Shown here: one piece after another, positions 5,945-12,955 of the stretch
Position numbering within the stretch: the stretch's first letter is position 1
Layout: each line of letters starts with the position of its first letter
Notes under the pieces: model-generated
Database searches by the model: none
Told to the model about the DNA's origin: nothing
The model's input: only the letters and a program-made list of their open reading frames with translations
Program-made: the position numbers and the translations under genes
Virus record (IMG/VR): IMGVR_UViG_3300038825_000343
Location: 1-21,559 of that record
Strand: one strand, 5' to 3'
DNA from: a virus
Length of the DNA stretch: 21,559 nt

Positions 5945-5984
5945 CCGTGTAGATACCACACTCATCTACACGGTTTTTCTTTTT
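5945..5984 (+). terminator. Intrinsic terminator between ssDNA-binding and primase genes
   Basis: CCGTGTAGAT (5945-5954) pairs perfectly with ATCTACACGG (5964-5973), a 10-base stem with a 9-base loop, followed directly by TTTTTCTTTTT (5974-5984). This is a textbook Rho-independent terminator. The ribosome-binding site of the primase (GGGAG, 5985-5989) follows at once, so primase and later genes depend on read-through or an unseen promoter. Confidence 0.9.
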
Positions 5985-5995
5985 GGGAGTGTAGA

Positions 5996-7534
5996 GTGAA
6001 TTTAACAGAAGAATTATTACATGCTTTTGAAGGTTTTAGTGGAGCACACGGACAGACAGAAGTATCCAATCAAAGAATGAATGGCAAACAAAAAGCCAAA
6101 TCATTTATCGTAAGACAACCACTAACATTAGAGTTGATGCAAGGACACCTAGATGGCAAGAAAGGTGTAGGTGCAATACCAATCAATGAGAAGAACCAAT
6201 GTAAGTTTGGTGCTCTCGACATAGACGAATACCCACTAGATCACAAACAGTTGGTGGACAAATTAAATCAATTTAAAATACCGTGTATCGTGTGCCGTAG
6301 TAAAAGTGGGGGTGCACACATATTCTTTTTCTTTACAGAATGGATGGAAGCGGCAGACTTCAGAGACAAAGCTGCCGAGATAGCTGCGGCACTTGGTCAT
6401 GGTCGTTGCGAAATATTCCCGAAGCAAGAGCAGGTGTTGGTAGAAAGAGGGGACGTTGGTAACTTCATAAATCTACCATACTTTGATGCAGAAAAAACTT
6501 TGAGATTTGCATATTGGAAAGAGGGTCGTGTGTATGTAGAAGCCACTCTTCAAGAGTTTGTGGATAGAATACACAAGATAAAGTGTGATCCAAATAAGTT
6601 TATGGAACTATCTGTGGGTGGTAAACCGAACTTGTATCCAGGTTATGTTCCATGTCTCAAATCTTTACTTACCATGGGGATCTTTGAGGGTGGTAGAAAC
6701 AAGGCGGCTTTTCAACTTGGTGTTTTTTTACAGAAGTCTGCACCTAATAATTGGAAGTCGCAGTTGGAGGAGATAAATGTAAAACGATTTACACCACCAC
6801 TACCAGCATCAGAGATAGTTACAATACAATCTACCTTGGAGAAGAAAGAGTATCAGTATCTATGTAAAGAAGAACCCATGTCATCACATTGTAATCAGAG
6901 TGTGTGTCGTGGTTTGAAACATGGTATTGGCACAACATCTATGCCTGCAATCAGTGGCTTGTCAGTCATATTATCAGAGCCTCGTCTGTGGTTCTTGGAC
7001 ATAGATGGTAGGAGACTTGAGTTAACTACAGAGGAACTACAAGCACCAAGATTATTTCAAAGAGCATGTATGGAGCAGTTGAACTTCATGCCACCAAAGA
7101 TGAAAGATGGCGATTGGGAAGTACAAGTCAACATGTTGCTCGAGAATTGTAATGAGATAGCAGTGCCACAAGAGTTAACATACAAGGGACAGTTCTTATC
7201 ATACCTTGAACTGTTTTGCACAGGTCGAGTACAAGCACAAAGTTTTGAAGAAGTTGTGATCGGTAAACCATATACAGATGTAGAAGAAGCTAGGACATAT
7301 TTCAGATTAGATTCTTTGATGGAGTTCTTGAGAAACAGAAAGTTTGATAACTACACGAGAGCACAAGTCCAAGAGAGATTGAAAGAAGTAAACAACGGAG
7401 ATAGTTCTGTCGTTAAAAAATTTCAAACATCACAAGGTAAATGGAAAAACATCAGAGTTTGGTGGATACCAGAGTTTGGAGCAGACGTTGAACTCAAACC
7501 GATTGCAATAGATGAAGAGGAGGTTCCGTTTTAA
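5996..7534 (+). CDS. Archaeo-eukaryotic-type (AEP) primase, TOTE/phage family
   Basis: A 512-residue primase that would make primers for the family A polymerase. The AEP core shows the metal-binding DID in FGALDIDEYP (Asp75, Asp77), the nucleotide-binding SKSGGAHIFFF (102-112, with His108), and EIFPKQEQ then GNFINLPYF (155-163), a pattern I associate with TOTE-type AEP domains. A C-terminal region has GYVPC (Cys220), GGRNKAAFQLGVFLQK (232-247), YLC (Cys290), HC (Cys299) and VC (Cys304): four cysteines that could hold a zinc or Fe-S site as in PriL-like domains. The protein ends AIDEEEVPF, an SSB-like tip. The start is GTG 5996, with GGGAG six bases upstream. No fused helicase domain is present, unlike T7 gp4. 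Confidence 0.75.
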   Translation: MNLTEELLHAFEGFSGAHGQTEVSNQRMNGKQKAKSFIVRQPLTLELMQGHLDGKKGVGAIPINEKNQCKFGALDIDEYPLDHKQLVDKLNQFKIPCIVCRSKSGGAHIFFFFTEWMEAADFRDKAAEIAAALGHGRCEIFPKQEQVLVERGDVGNFINLPYFDAEKTLRFAYWKEGRVYVEATLQEFVDRIHKIKCDPNKFMELSVGGKPNLYPGYVPCLKSLLTMGIFEGGRNKAAFQLGVFLQKSAPNNWKSQLEEINVKRFTPPLPASEIVTIQSTLEKKEYQYLCKEEPMSSHCNQSVCRGLKHGIGTTSMPAISGLSVILSEPRLWFLDIDGRRLELTTEELQAPRLFQRACMEQLNFMPPKMKDGDWEVQVNMLLENCNEIAVPQELTYKGQFLSYLELFCTGRVQAQSFEEVVIGKPYTDVEEARTYFRLDSLMEFLRNRKFDNYTRAQVQERLKEVNNGDSSVVKKFQTSQGKWKNIRVWWIPEFGADVELKPIAIDEEEVPF

Positions 7535-7536
7535 TG
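7518..7536 (+). promoter_or_regulatory. Ribosome-binding site inside the primase acidic-tail codons
   Basis: AGGAGG (7518-7523) lies within the GAA-GAG-GAG-GTT codons for the EEEV tail of the primase, ten bases ahead of ATG 7534, which itself overlaps the primase TAA (TAATG). The acidic tail and the downstream initiation signal are thus written in the same bases. Confidence 0.6.
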
Positions 7537-7758
7537 GAAGTCTTAATAGCTTTTTGTGTAGTTTTTTTTGAAGCACCTAGACATAAAGGTGGAGATGCTT
7601 TGTGTAGTTTTTATAATCCAAAGGTTGAATTTAAAAGTTTTAAACAATGCACCGAAGATAAGAAACTCATAGAGGACTATTTGATAGAAGAACTGTGGAG
7701 GTTGTACCCAGAAGCAGTAAAGATAGATGCAAAAGGAGTATGTGGGAATGTCGATTGA
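7534..7758 (+). CDS. Small cysteine-containing hypothetical protein (74 aa)
   Basis: Not recognised. It begins with a short hydrophobic strand-like stretch (MEVLIAFCVVFFEA), followed by VEFKSFKQCTEDKKLIEDYL and ending KIDAKGVCGNVD. The N-terminal stretch is too short and lacks the basic start of a typical signal peptide. The layout (hydrophobic strand, aromatic-x-x-Cys, helix, then Ala-x-x-x-Cys) recalls the 60-residue protein at 11670. It is coupled to the primase by TAATG, with an AGGAGG signal inside the primase, and overlaps the helicase start by 11 bases, so it belongs to the replication operon. Confidence 0.6.
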   Translation: MEVLIAFCVVFFEAPRHKGGDALCSFYNPKVEFKSFKQCTEDKKLIEDYLIEELWRLYPEAVKIDAKGVCGNVD

Positions 7759-9292
7759 ATATTTAAAAGATGGTAAAGAGGTTACAATTTTTGGACCACC
7801 TGGGACAGGCAAAACTACAACTTTAATAAAACTAGTAGAAGGTAGTTTAATTAATCATATTGACCCTAAAAAAATAGGTTTTATGTCCTTTAGTAGAAAA
7901 GCTGCAACGGAAGCAAAGACTAGAGCATTAAAAGATATAGACGGTTTAGATTCAAAAGACCTACTTTATTTTAGAACTTTACACTCTCTTGCTTTTAGTT
8001 GGCTTGGACTCAGCACATCAGAAGTTATGTCGGGTCGTGATTACAATGAACTTGGTAAACTTGTGGGGTTAGATTTTAGAACTACACAGACAGTAAACAT
8101 AGAAGAAGGTCCACTGTTTAATGTAGGCGCTGGTGGCGATAAGTACATGTCATTGATACAATATGCTAGAGTTAAACAAGTTGATCTTGAAGAAGAGTTT
8201 CATAAAGGTTGGGATCAAAGTTTAAATAAACAACAACTTTTAATATTGGATAAGGCTTTTAAAGACTACAAGAGAGCAAAAGCAAAGTATGACTTCATTG
8301 ACATGATAGAAAAATTTATATTCAATGGGACATCTCCCGAGTTTGATTTACTTATTATAGACGAAGCACAAGACTTGGCTCCACTACAATGGAAGATGGT
8401 CAAGGACGTTCTTGTTCCAAACTCAAACAAAGTTTTCTATGCTGGGGATGATGACCAGGCGATATACTCTTGGATGGGTGTTGATGTAAAACCCTTTTTA
8501 GAAGCTAGTGAAACCAAATATATATTAAATAAATCATATCGGGTTCCAGAACATCCGTTTGCCATTGCTAAAGGATTAACAGATCAAATCACGAAACGAG
8601 AAAACAAATCGTGGAATCCAACAAAAGAAAAAGGATTTGTTACATGGCATAATGATATTCTCGATGTTGATATGACAAAGGGCGAGTGGTTAATTCTTAC
8701 ACGAACTAATTATATCGCTAATAAAGTTTGTCAGAAATTAAGAGAAGAAGGTTATGTGTTCTGGAGAGAGGGAGAGGGTTGGTCTGTATCTGTCAACGTA
8801 CTAGTGGCTATAGAGGTATGGCTAAAGTTACAGAGAGGAGCAACAGTACCTGCCGATTTATTGAAACCTTTTTCAAAACTTATAGATCCTAAATATATAC
8901 AAAGATCGGGTAGAAAAATCATGTATTCTCTACCAGACGATGAGGAATGGAACTTGATAGATCTTAAAAGAATATGTGGTTTTGAGGCAAATAACTTTGT
9001 AACATGGCAAAATGTCTTGAAGATATCAGAACAAGTCGCTGCATACATAGTATCTGTAAGAAAGAGAGGAGAGAAAATTCTTTCGGCAGATCCTAGGATC
9101 CGTGTATCTACAATCCATAGAGCAAAAGGTGGAGAAGCTGATAATGTAGCATTGTTGTTGGATTCAACAAAGGCATGTGTAGAAAGTGAAGATCAAGATG
9201 CTGAGAAAAGAGTTTGGTATGTGGGTGCAACTAGAGCAAAAAAAGAGTTACACATAATATGTAAGTCAGGACAGTATGGATTTGAATTATGA
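7748..9292 (+). CDS. UvrD/Rep-family SF1 DNA helicase
   Basis: A 514-residue superfamily 1A helicase with a full motif set: motif I GPPGTGKT (16-23), Ia FMSFSRKAATEAKTR (45-59), II IIDEAQDLAP (203-212), III VFYAGDDDQAIYSWMG (229-244), IV LNKSYRVPEHP (260-270), V VSTIHRAKGGEADNVALL (453-470), VI VWYVGATRAKKELHI (489-503). It would unwind DNA 3' to 5' by family precedent. It is shorter than cellular UvrD (about 720 residues), so the 1B/2B inserts are reduced. I chose ATG 7748: AAAGGAG (7732-7738) lies nine bases upstream, whereas the in-frame ATG at 7727 would place that signal inside the gene. With no ring helicase visible, this may be the replicative helicase partner of the primase. Confidence 0.88.
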   Translation: MSIEYLKDGKEVTIFGPPGTGKTTTLIKLVEGSLINHIDPKKIGFMSFSRKAATEAKTRALKDIDGLDSKDLLYFRTLHSLAFSWLGLSTSEVMSGRDYNELGKLVGLDFRTTQTVNIEEGPLFNVGAGGDKYMSLIQYARVKQVDLEEEFHKGWDQSLNKQQLLILDKAFKDYKRAKAKYDFIDMIEKFIFNGTSPEFDLLIIDEAQDLAPLQWKMVKDVLVPNSNKVFYAGDDDQAIYSWMGVDVKPFLEASETKYILNKSYRVPEHPFAIAKGLTDQITKRENKSWNPTKEKGFVTWHNDILDVDMTKGEWLILTRTNYIANKVCQKLREEGYVFWREGEGWSVSVNVLVAIEVWLKLQRGATVPADLLKPFSKLIDPKYIQRSGRKIMYSLPDDEEWNLIDLKRICGFEANNFVTWQNVLKISEQVAAYIVSVRKRGEKILSADPRIRVSTIHRAKGGEADNVALLLDSTKACVESEDQDAEKRVWYVGATRAKKELHIICKSGQYGFEL

Positions 9293-9468
9293 AAAAAGAA
9301 TGGTATTTACAAAAAGCACCTTACAGAAGTGGTAAAGTTTTTTGGGATAGCTATCTTCATTATCAATGTAAACTAATAAGAACAACAACGGAGAATCCTT
9401 TTGACAAACAAAAACAGAAAATACTTTCTAGATCAAGCAGAGAAACTCATAAACGGACCGAGAGCTAA
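9289..9468 (+). CDS. Candidate small basic protein (59 aa)
   Basis: ATG 9289 overlaps the helicase stop in an ATGA junction and the frame runs to TAA 9466-9468. The peptide starts MKKEWYLQKAPYRSGKVFWD and becomes Lys/Arg-rich and low in structure where it overlaps the next gene by 68 bases. No family is recognised. The ATGA coupling and the otherwise empty 108-base gap before 9401 support it; the long overlap and lack of a clear upstream ribosome-binding site argue against it. Confidence 0.4.
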   Translation: MKKEWYLQKAPYRSGKVFWDSYLHYQCKLIRTTTENPFDKQKQKILSRSSRETHKRTES

Positions 9469-9676
9469 AGAGTATGGGCCTGCTAAATTTAATCACGAAA
9501 GAATAGCAAGAATATGGTCTGTTATATTAGACAGAGAAGTTACGGCACAAGAAGTTGTGGCTTGTATGGTTGGTGTAAAACTAGCCAGACTAGCAGAAAC
9601 GATAGAACACGATGACAGTTGGGTTGATATTATTGGCTACGCTGCATTAGGTGGAGAAATTATAAATGACAAGTGA
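9401..9676 (+). CDS. DUF6378-like phage protein (91 aa)
   Basis: Residues 9-91 follow a pattern I associate with the DUF6378 phage family: LDQAEKLINGPRAKEYGPAK, FNHERIARIWS, a central VGVKLARLAETIEHDDSWVD helix and the terminal GYAALGGEI. The all-helical KLARL...HDDSWVDI...YAALG layout recalls MazG-like pyrophosphatase helices, but the Glu residues of a MazG active site are not clearly present, so no enzyme activity is claimed. The start is TTG 9401 with GGAG seven bases upstream; no ATG gives a family-length protein. It overlaps the polymerase start by 11 bases. Confidence 0.65.
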   Translation: MTNKNRKYFLDQAEKLINGPRAKEYGPAKFNHERIARIWSVILDREVTAQEVVACMVGVKLARLAETIEHDDSWVDIIGYAALGGEIINDK

Positions 9677-11576
9677 CCAATACCATTTATTGGAACAAGA
9701 CATAAAAGACGTAGCATGGGGTAATGTGGACTCTGATTGGACACCACCTCAAACTATACCAGATCTATCTCAATACGATACAATAGCCATCGACTTAGAA
9801 ACTAAAGATGAAAACTTGATAAAATTAGGACCTGGTTGGTGTAGAAAAGACGGACACATCATAGGTATCGCAGTCGCTGCGGGAGACAGTTCTTGGTATT
9901 TTCCAATAGCACACACTGTGGGTAACATGCCAAGAAGAGTGGTTATACAGTGGATGATAGACTTGTGCAAAGATACAACTAAAACATTCGTGTTCCACAA
10001 TGCACTATACGATCTTGGTTGGCTTAGAGCAGAGGGTGTAGAAGTCAAAGGCAAGATCAGAGATACTATGGTTGCAGCGCCTTTGTTAAATGAAAACAGA
10101 AGATACTATAATTTGAACTCACTAGCTGGAGATCATCTTGGTACATATAAAGATGAGAAGATGCTTAAAAGTGCAGCCGAAGAGTTTGGTGTGGATCCAA
10201 AGTCTGGCATGTGGAAACTACCGCCTCGTTATGTTGGTGCTTATGCAGAACATGACGCTGCCATAACTCTAAAACTTTGGGATGTATTGAGAAAAGACAT
10301 AACCAAAGAAGAGTGTAGTGGTATCTTTGAATTAGAAACTAGGCTTACACCTTTGCTTTTAGATATGAAAACAACAGGTGTACGAGTAGATTTAAATAAA
10401 GCAGAGCAAGTTAAGAAAGAACTAACTACATTAGAGAAATCACTTGTAGAAGAGATAGTCAAAGAAACTGGAGTCACGATTGAACCTTGGGTCGCCACAT
10501 CTGTAGCAAAGGTCTTTGATGCTATGGGACTTGCGTACTCTCGCACAGAAAAGTCCGGGGCCCCCGCGTTTACAAAACAGTTTCTTGCCAATCATTCTCA
10601 TCCCATTGCGAAAAAGATTATAAAGATAAGGGAAGTTAATAAAGCCAATACGACTTTTATCGATACTATTCTTGAACATTCGCATAAGGGCAGAATACAT
10701 TGTGACTTTCATCCTTTACGTTCTGACGGCGGGGGAACCGTTACTGGTAGATTTAGCTCAAGTAATCCAAACTTGCAACAAATACCTGCAAGAGATCCAT
10801 ATATAAAGAAACTTATTAGAGGATTATTTATTCCAGAAGAAGGATCGAAGTGGGGGTCTTTTGACTATGCTTCACAAGAGCCAAGATGGTTGGTGCATTA
10901 CTGTGCTACATTGACTGGCTTTGACAGACACCCACAGATAGATGACGTTGTGGCTCTGTATAAAAAAGGAGAAGCTGACTTCCATCAAATTGTTGCAGAT
11001 ATAGCAGGCATACCAAGAAAACAAGCGAAGACAGTGAATCTTGGATTGATGTATGGAATGGGTAAAGGTAAACTAGCAAACATTCTTGATCTATCTGTAG
11101 ATGAAGCCACTGCTCTTTTAAATAAATATAATGATAAAGTTCCGTTTCTAAAATCAATATCAGAAAAGACAACAAAGAAAGCATCACAGAGTGGTGTAAT
11201 CAGAACTTGGTTGGGCCGTAAATGTAGATTCAATATGTATGAGCCTATATCCTATCAATACAACAGAGCATTACCTATGAAAGAAGCCATCGATGAGTAT
11301 GGTGGCAAGGGTAGAATTAGAAGAGCCTTCACATACAAAGCACTAAACAGACTTATCCAAGGGTCAAGTGCAGATCAAACTAAGAAAGCCATGGTCGATT
11401 GTTACGATGCTGGTCTTACACCAATGCTAACAGTGCATGATGAATTATGTTTTAATATTGAAAACGACAAACAAATAGAACAAATTAAAGACATTATGTC
11501 TAATTGTGTGCCTGAACTTAAAATTCCCTTTGATGTAGACGCTGAGATGGGGTCAAATTGGGGAGAAGTAGGATAG
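9666..11576 (+). CDS. polA: DNA polymerase, family A, with 3'-5' exonuclease domain
   Basis: A 636-residue replicative polymerase. Proofreading domain: Exo I AIDLET (Asp43, Glu45), Exo II FHNALYDLGWL (Asn112, Asp116), Exo III YAEHDAAIT (Tyr193, Asp197). Polymerase domain: the TVTGRFSSSNPNLQQIP segment (358-374), motif A FDYASQEPRW with catalytic Asp400 and Glu405, motif B RKQAKTVNLGLMYG (451-464; Lys455, Tyr463), and motif C LTVHDEL (catalytic Asp592). No 5'-3' exonuclease domain is present, as in T7-type phages. Leu459 stands at the E. coli Phe762 position, and motif A reads SQE where E. coli Pol I reads QIE. It ends the plus-strand replication operon; a GC-rich patch of codons lies at 10554-10568. 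Confidence 0.93.
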   Translation: MTSDQYHLLEQDIKDVAWGNVDSDWTPPQTIPDLSQYDTIAIDLETKDENLIKLGPGWCRKDGHIIGIAVAAGDSSWYFPIAHTVGNMPRRVVIQWMIDLCKDTTKTFVFHNALYDLGWLRAEGVEVKGKIRDTMVAAPLLNENRRYYNLNSLAGDHLGTYKDEKMLKSAAEEFGVDPKSGMWKLPPRYVGAYAEHDAAITLKLWDVLRKDITKEECSGIFELETRLTPLLLDMKTTGVRVDLNKAEQVKKELTTLEKSLVEEIVKETGVTIEPWVATSVAKVFDAMGLAYSRTEKSGAPAFTKQFLANHSHPIAKKIIKIREVNKANTTFIDTILEHSHKGRIHCDFHPLRSDGGGTVTGRFSSSNPNLQQIPARDPYIKKLIRGLFIPEEGSKWGSFDYASQEPRWLVHYCATLTGFDRHPQIDDVVALYKKGEADFHQIVADIAGIPRKQAKTVNLGLMYGMGKGKLANILDLSVDEATALLNKYNDKVPFLKSISEKTTKKASQSGVIRTWLGRKCRFNMYEPISYQYNRALPMKEAIDEYGGKGRIRRAFTYKALNRLIQGSSADQTKKAMVDCYDAGLTPMLTVHDELCFNIENDKQIEQIKDIMSNCVPELKIPFDVDAEMGSNWGEVG

Positions 11577-11669
11577 TGGACAATATAAAAACCTACAAAA
11601 ACAAAGGTATTTCTAGGATATAATCACACACGGACACTTTGTTTCGGCTCTGTGTGGCGATCTGAGAGC
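11577..11669. other. Convergent spacer between polymerase and late genes
   Basis: This 93-base gap separates the 3' ends of the polymerase (plus) and the last late gene (minus). It holds two overlapping hairpins, one of which runs into a T-tract just past the gap. I see no gene in it. Confidence 0.6.
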
Positions 11670-11679
11670 CTATTTTTTT
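11646..11679 (+). terminator. Intrinsic terminator after the polymerase operon
   Basis: GGCTCT (11646-11651) pairs with AGAGCC (11665-11670) across a 13-base loop, followed by TATTTTTTT (11671-11679). An alternative hairpin, CACACGGA (11627-11634) with TCTGTGTG (11649-11656, one G-U pair), shares bases with the first, so the two exclude each other. The T-tract lies over the last codons of the opposing late gene. Confidence 0.6.
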
Positions 11680-11852
11680 CTAACAGGCTTACAATATGCA
11701 GTGATTTTACCGATTTTACCATCTGGTAGTGGAACATCTGGTTGATTGTTTAAACGTCTTGCAAAATACAAACAACTGTTAATATTTTCAAATCTTTGTG
11801 TCTGATCTATCACTCTTTCGTTGAGCATAAAGACCAGAAGAAACTCTATCAT
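11670..11852 (-). CDS. Small conserved late protein (60 aa)
   Basis: The protein starts MIEFLLVFMLNERVIDQTQR, then FENINSCLYFARRLNNQPDV, and ends KIGKITAYCKPVRKK. The hydrophobic strand, aromatic-x-x-x-x-Cys and final Ala-Tyr-Cys layout is one I associate with small proteins encoded near lysis genes of marine phages; I know no function. Two cysteines could form a disulfide if exported. ATG 11852 overlaps the preceding stop (ATGA), making it the last gene of the leftward late operon. Confidence 0.6.
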   Translation of the reverse strand: MIEFLLVFMLNERVIDQTQRFENINSCLYFARRLNNQPDVPLPDGKIGKITAYCKPVRKK

Positions 11853-12490
11853 TCATCTTTCGCCTTCCAAAAATATTCGTCTGTGTCTCCGAGTCTGAAC
11901 TTTTGTCCGTTCTCAACTTGATATATTTCTGTGCTAACTTTGAAGTCTGGTTGCAGTGGTTTGTCTGGTGTGAGTGAATTGTCATACACTCTCATTCTGT
12001 TGTTTGGATACAAACAAAACTGATTGTTTTCTAATTCTAATAAATTAAAGGACTTGTGTTCTGCTGGTTTCTCACTGGTTGAATAATCTACCGTGTTTAT
12101 ATTCTCGTGATAGTTATCAAGGGTACAAACGTAAGATCCTTTTACGATACCATGATCTCTTGTGTAAACTTCAAAGTCCATCGATCCTATGAACTGTTTG
12201 CTAACTGCCACCACCCCATAATCCATGCAATTCCAAAACTGGAGATTATAAAGATCCATATCAGGAGTCGGGGTCTGTGGTTCAACAGTAAAAGCAGAAA
12301 TAGGGAGTTTATCATAAAGAGCACCGTAGTCAGGGAGATAAGTTTCAAAATAGAAAGCTCGACCTGGAATAGATTTCGCAGTAACCCAGACACCTTTTAC
12401 AAACTCTCCGTGTCCATCTTCGCCATCTCTCAAATATTCTTTACGAACCCATACATCTATCGAAGGTAAGTTTACAATTAATGTAGACAT
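11849..12490 (-). CDS. Conserved late phage protein, unknown function (213 aa)
   Basis: The N-terminal half contains SIDVWVRKEYL (10-20), GEFVKGVWVTAKSIPGRAFY (28-47) and ETYLPDYGALYDKLPISAF, a beta-rich pattern I have the impression is conserved in marine podovirus-like phages, but I cannot name a function. No signal peptide or transmembrane segment is seen. It sits directly after the endolysin gene (TAAATG junction at 12488-12493), so it is made late, and it overlaps the 60-residue gene downstream by ATGA. A virion or lysis accessory role is possible from position only. Confidence 0.65.
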   Translation of the reverse strand: MSTLIVNLPSIDVWVRKEYLRDGEDGHGEFVKGVWVTAKSIPGRAFYFETYLPDYGALYDKLPISAFTVEPQTPTPDMDLYNLQFWNCMDYGVVAVSKQFIGSMDFEVYTRDHGIVKGSYVCTLDNYHENINTVDYSTSEKPAEHKSFNLLELENNQFCLYPNNRMRVYDNSLTPDKPLQPDFKVSTEIYQVENGQKFRLGDTDEYFWKAKDE

Positions 12491-12955
12491 TTATGTGTAA
12501 ATCAAACCTCGTCTGTATCCGTTTGTTCTATCGTATGTAAGAATCTCTTTTCTGTTTGCGTCACCAACGTATGATACATGCACCCAACCAGAGCTTGGAC
12601 CTTTGGCTCTTTCATAACATTCTAATATTAATTGATCGAAGTTTAGTGAGTTTCCTATGTACTGTGCTAGTTCTGCATTGGCAATACCTGGTATCTCTAT
12701 GTCCGCCGCTTGACCCTTGCAATGTTGACTTGTGCTTTTTGATCCTATGGCTCGACACAACGCTGCGCTGCGATATCCAGAATTAATAACAACTGGTTTA
12801 TCAAAATGTGTTCTAATAGGTTCAAGAACATTCTCACATAGTGCCATCATGGCTACTACATGCTTGTCTCCAGGTGTGTTCTCTATGCCTTTTCTTTCTG
12901 CCGTTTGTGATTTCACAAACTCTGCTATTGTAAAATGTGGTGATAATCTACTCAT
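12491..12955 (-). CDS. Endolysin, peptidase M15-type (D-Ala-D-Ala carboxypeptidase-like)
   Basis: A 154-residue zinc peptidase predicted to cut peptidoglycan cross-links at lysis. The M15 signature is clear: SGYRS (59-63), SQHCKGQAADIEI (76-88, supplying the zinc ligands His78 and Asp85), and WVHVSYV (124-130, His126). The N-terminal HFTIAEFVKSQTAERKGIEN is also typical of phage and bacterial M15A domains. There is no signal peptide, so it would need a holin or other release route; none is recognised in the window. It starts inside the stop of the 1585-residue virion gene (ATGA, 12952-12955). A virion-associated peptidase is a less likely alternative. Confidence 0.85.
   Translation of the reverse strand: MSRLSPHFTIAEFVKSQTAERKGIENTPGDKHVVAMMALCENVLEPIRTHFDKPVVINSGYRSAALCRAIGSKSTSQHCKGQAADIEIPGIANAELAQYIGNSLNFDQLILECYERAKGPSSGWVHVSYVGDANRKEILTYDRTNGYRRGLIYT

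Noticed and set aside
7727-7747. ATG 7727 as the helicase start
   Set aside because: The AAAGGAG signal lies inside this extension and is correctly placed for ATG 7748 instead.
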